Shown piece after piece: positions 39,701-41,873 of a DNA stretch of 41,873 nucleotides. The position numbers and the translations under genes were made by a program. Under the pieces are notes generated by a model. That model saw only the letters and a list, made by a program, of their open reading frames with translations. It made no database searches and was not told the origin of the DNA. This DNA comes from an uncultured Muribaculaceae bacterium (lineage in GTDB: Bacteria > Bacteroidota > Bacteroidia > Bacteroidales > Muribaculaceae): positions 1-41,873 of the forward strand of contig CAJUBM010000003.1 of assembly GCA_910584735.1 (NCBI GenBank), in the 5' to 3' direction. Position 1 is the first letter of the stretch, and each line of letters starts with the position of its first letter.

Positions 39701-41698
39701 ATGAAGGATGGTTTTTTCAGGGTGGCTGCATGTGTGCCCCCCGTTGCGCTTGCCGACCCAATGGCTAATGCTGAGGCTATTGTAGCTATGGCACGTGAGC
39801 TTGACGAATTAGGGGTGGAACTCGCGGTGTTCCCGGAATTGTGTATTCCCGGTTATAGCTGCGGCGACCTTTTCCATAACGCGGCGCTTCTGGAGGGATG
39901 TGCCTCGGCTATGGCCTACCTTAAGGAGCAGACGAAGGATTTCGATGTGGCCCTGGCTGTAGGAGTGCCTGTTATGTCGGGCACACAGCTTTTCAACTGT
40001 GCGGTGGTGGTGCATCGCGGCGATGAGAAATGCACTGTTGCCAAAAGCTATATACCTAATTATAATGAGTTCTACGAACGCCGTATGTTTGTGCCTGCGG
40101 CGGTTCCGGGGCAGGCGCTGTCGGAGATGCAACGCCCCGTGGCCTCGACTCTCTATAATCTCAACGGGGTGCTTATAGGTTTCGATATATGCGAGGATCT
40201 GTGGGTGCCTATCCCTCCGTCGTGCCATGCGGCTATGGCCGGGGCTACCATAATCTGCAACCTGTCGGCATCGCCTGACATAATAGGCAAGCGGCGCTAT
40301 CTCACCGACCTTGTGGCCCAGCAGTCGGCGCGGTGTATATGCGGATATGTCTATGCATCTGCGGGATTCGGGGAGTCCTCCACCGACCTTGTTTTCGACG
40401 GCAAGGCCATAATAGCCGAAAATGGCCGTATCCTGGCCGAGAATAAGCGCTGGCAGCAGGGCGCACAGTACGTGGTGCAGGATATAGACATAGAACTCTT
40501 GGGGCATGACCGTCTGCAGATGGGAACGTTCGCGGAATGTGGCGCGGCCAACAGGACGGCAAAATATAATATCGAGGCCGACCACCAGATGCCGCTTCAC
40601 GAACTACTGTCGTTGGAGTCTCCGCAGGAACTGGAAGAGAAGCTCGCCGGTCTAAGGGAGGCTGCTCTCGGGCGTCGTAGAGGCCCCGGACTGATGCGTA
40701 AGATTGATCCGCGCCCCTTTGTCCCGGCTGACGATGCAGAGATTGACCAGAGGGCTGACGAGATTATAAATATCCAGGTGGCCGGGCTGGCGCGCCGTCT
40801 TGACGCCACACATTGCCGTACGGCTGTGATAGGCATATCCGGGGGACTTGACTCCACACTGGCCCTGCTCGTGACCTGCCGGGCGTTTGACCGCCTGGGG
40901 ATACCGCGAGACGGGATAATAGGGGTGACTATGCCCGGTTTCGGCACCACGGGACGCACACACTCCAATGCCGTGAAACTTATGGAGGCACTGGGTGTGA
41001 CTGTGCGAGAGATCCCTATCGGAAGGGCTGTGGAACTGCATTTCGCCGACATAGGGCATGACCCGGAGGTGCGCGATGTGACTTATGAAAATTCGCAGGC
41101 ACGTGAACGCACCCAGATATTGATGGACCTTGCCAACCAGGCGGGGGGCATGGTGATAGGCACGGGTGACCTGTCGGAGCTTGCCCTGGGATGGGCTACC
41201 TACAACGGCGACCATATGTCGATGTATGCCGTAAACGCATCTGTCCCCAAAACTTTGGTTAAATATCTGGTGAGATGGTTCGCGTTCAGGGCAGAGAACC
41301 CTGAGATGGCCGAGGCTTTGGTTGATATAATCGATACGCCTATCTCTCCCGAACTGTTGCCGGCCGATTCCGAGGGGAAGATTGCCCAAAAGACCGAAGA
41401 CCTTGTAGGTCCCTATGAGTTGCACGACTTCTTCCTATTCAATATGCTGCGTTACGGCTTTTCGCCGAGGCGGGTGTATATGCTTGCATGCCATGCGTTT
41501 GCGGGCGTATATGAGCGTGATTTGATAAAGCATTGGCTCAGGGTGTTCTACCGGCGGTTCTTCAACCAGCAGTTCAAACGCTCGTGTATGCCCGATGGTC
41601 CCAAGGTCGGGTCGGTATGTCTGTCGCCGCGTGGCGACTGGCGTATGCCCTCTGATGCCTCCTCGGCCCTGTGGCTTAAGGAGGTCGATGAGCTTTGA
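39701..41698 (+). CDS. nadE: glutamine-dependent NAD(+) synthase
   Basis: The ATG at 39701 (MKDGFFRVAACVPP) is chosen; the longer frame from 39584 would begin within the promoter. 665 residues. The N-terminal nitrilase domain has the catalytic Glu in AVFPELCIPGYSCGDLF, Lys in VAKSYIPNYNEFYERR and Cys in GFDICEDLW. The C-terminal synthetase has the ATP-binding GISGGLDSTLALL and GTGDLSELALGWATYNGDHM. Ammonia from glutamine converts nicotinate adenine dinucleotide to NAD+ with ATP. Full length with all motifs. It is divergent from rpmB. Confidence 0.97.
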   Translation: MKDGFFRVAACVPPVALADPMANAEAIVAMARELDELGVELAVFPELCIPGYSCGDLFHNAALLEGCASAMAYLKEQTKDFDVALAVGVPVMSGTQLFNCAVVVHRGDEKCTVAKSYIPNYNEFYERRMFVPAAVPGQALSEMQRPVASTLYNLNGVLIGFDICEDLWVPIPPSCHAAMAGATIICNLSASPDIIGKRRYLTDLVAQQSARCICGYVYASAGFGESSTDLVFDGKAIIAENGRILAENKRWQQGAQYVVQDIDIELLGHDRLQMGTFAECGAANRTAKYNIEADHQMPLHELLSLESPQELEEKLAGLREAALGRRRGPGLMRKIDPRPFVPADDAEIDQRADEIINIQVAGLARRLDATHCRTAVIGISGGLDSTLALLVTCRAFDRLGIPRDGIIGVTMPGFGTTGRTHSNAVKLMEALGVTVREIPIGRAVELHFADIGHDPEVRDVTYENSQARERTQILMDLANQAGGMVIGTGDLSELALGWATYNGDHMSMYAVNASVPKTLVKYLVRWFAFRAENPEMAEALVDIIDTPISPELLPADSEGKIAQKTEDLVGPYELHDFFLFNMLRYGFSPRRVYMLACHAFAGVYERDLIKHWLRVFYRRFFNQQFKRSCMPDGPKVGSVCLSPRGDWRMPSDASSALWLKEVDEL

Positions 41699-41750
41699 CG
41701 GGTGTGCTACCACACTCTCAAAGCGTGATGCTTTTATCGTGACCGGACGG

Positions 41751-41873
41751 TAGTGGCGCCGAACCTCCGGGACGGCAGGCCACCCGAAAAGGCAGAGCCG
41801 AATTGGAAATGCTAATTTCTCTGCAAAGAATAGCTTACGTTTTTCCGCTTCGCCTCTTCGGGTGGCCTGCCGT
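41751..41873. repeat. REPIN-like inverted-repeat element, copy C (cut by window end)
   Basis: The left arm from 41751 (TAGTGGCGCC, one change in the GGACC core) runs to about 41787, and the right arm begins GGTGGCCTGCCGT at the window edge. The spacer is similar to copy B (AGCCGAATT, CTGCAAAGAATAGCTTACG, TTTTTCCGCTTC). It is 52 bp past the nadE stop. The outer end of the right arm lies beyond the window. Confidence 0.82.

Noticed and set aside
39809..40600. 263-codon antisense ORF over nadE
   Set aside because: Shadow of the nitrilase domain, with no start signal.

Overview
The window looks like chromosome of a Bacteroidota gut commensal, most likely order Bacteroidales and plausibly family Muribaculaceae (the family is an inference). 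The signs are Bacteroidota-type promoters (TTTG at -33, TAnnTTTG at -7), few Shine-Dalgarno sites, and family-restricted genes such as DUF4270, GldH, DUF4295, stand-alone RicT and secreted proteins with type IX secretion-like C-terminal tails. The left end (1-2440) is visibly more AT-rich than the rest.

Layout. 1-3.1 kb is accessory-looking: a Fic protein cut by the window edge, a two-TM potassium-channel-like protein, a cluster of GTTCGACATAAG repeats, a structured small-RNA candidate, and two tiny overlapping membrane-protein ORFs. 3.2-6.5 kb holds a 1109-residue protein with a C-terminal AlbA_2 (Schlafen-like) domain. 6.8-9.1 kb is a GlgA-like single-domain protein followed by a DUF4270 lipoprotein. 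9.6-14.1 kb is a 1524-residue secreted multidomain protein. 14.3-21.5 kb is housekeeping: ZapB-like and ZapA, a structured RNA interval, RNase Y, RicT, GldH, an M24 peptidase and CCA-adding enzyme. 21.6-24.6 kb is a reverse-strand cluster of three secreted proteins, two built from a recurring beta module. 24.9-25.5 kb is an ECF sigma factor. 25.9-27.5 kb carries a 63-residue protein and the rpsF-rpsR-rplI operon. 27.7-30.6 kb holds an acyl-CoA ligase-like enzyme and a TlpA-like lipoprotein. 30.8-34.6 kb has typA, hisS and a porin-like barrel. 34.7-38.4 kb is a reverse ssb-OPT-MATE unit. 38.7-39.4 kb is rpmB-rpmG-DUF4295. 39.7-41.7 kb is glutamine-dependent NAD synthase.

The most distinctive non-genic signal is a dispersed, REPIN-like inverted-repeat element in three copies (about 9172-9356, 38451-38610 and from 41751 past the window end). 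Its GC-rich arms are near-identical, each arm is itself a palindrome, and the spacer differs. Two convergent gene junctions carry unusually long perfect hairpins (30 bp at 21512-21584, 36 bp at 27592-27679), the second built from four GTARGAC heptamers. No CRISPR array, rRNA, tRNA or complete insertion sequence was seen.

Functionally, the central block joins cell division (ZapA), RNA turnover (RNase Y with RicT 15 bp downstream), envelope lipoprotein GldH and tRNA maturation. The secreted proteins, GldH and C-terminal tails suggest a cell that exports large surface proteins. No complete defence system or known biosynthetic cluster is visible. The best candidates for undescribed biology are the REPIN-like family, the nested-stem RNA at about 2600-2764, the secreted beta-module cluster, and the large AlbA_2 protein.
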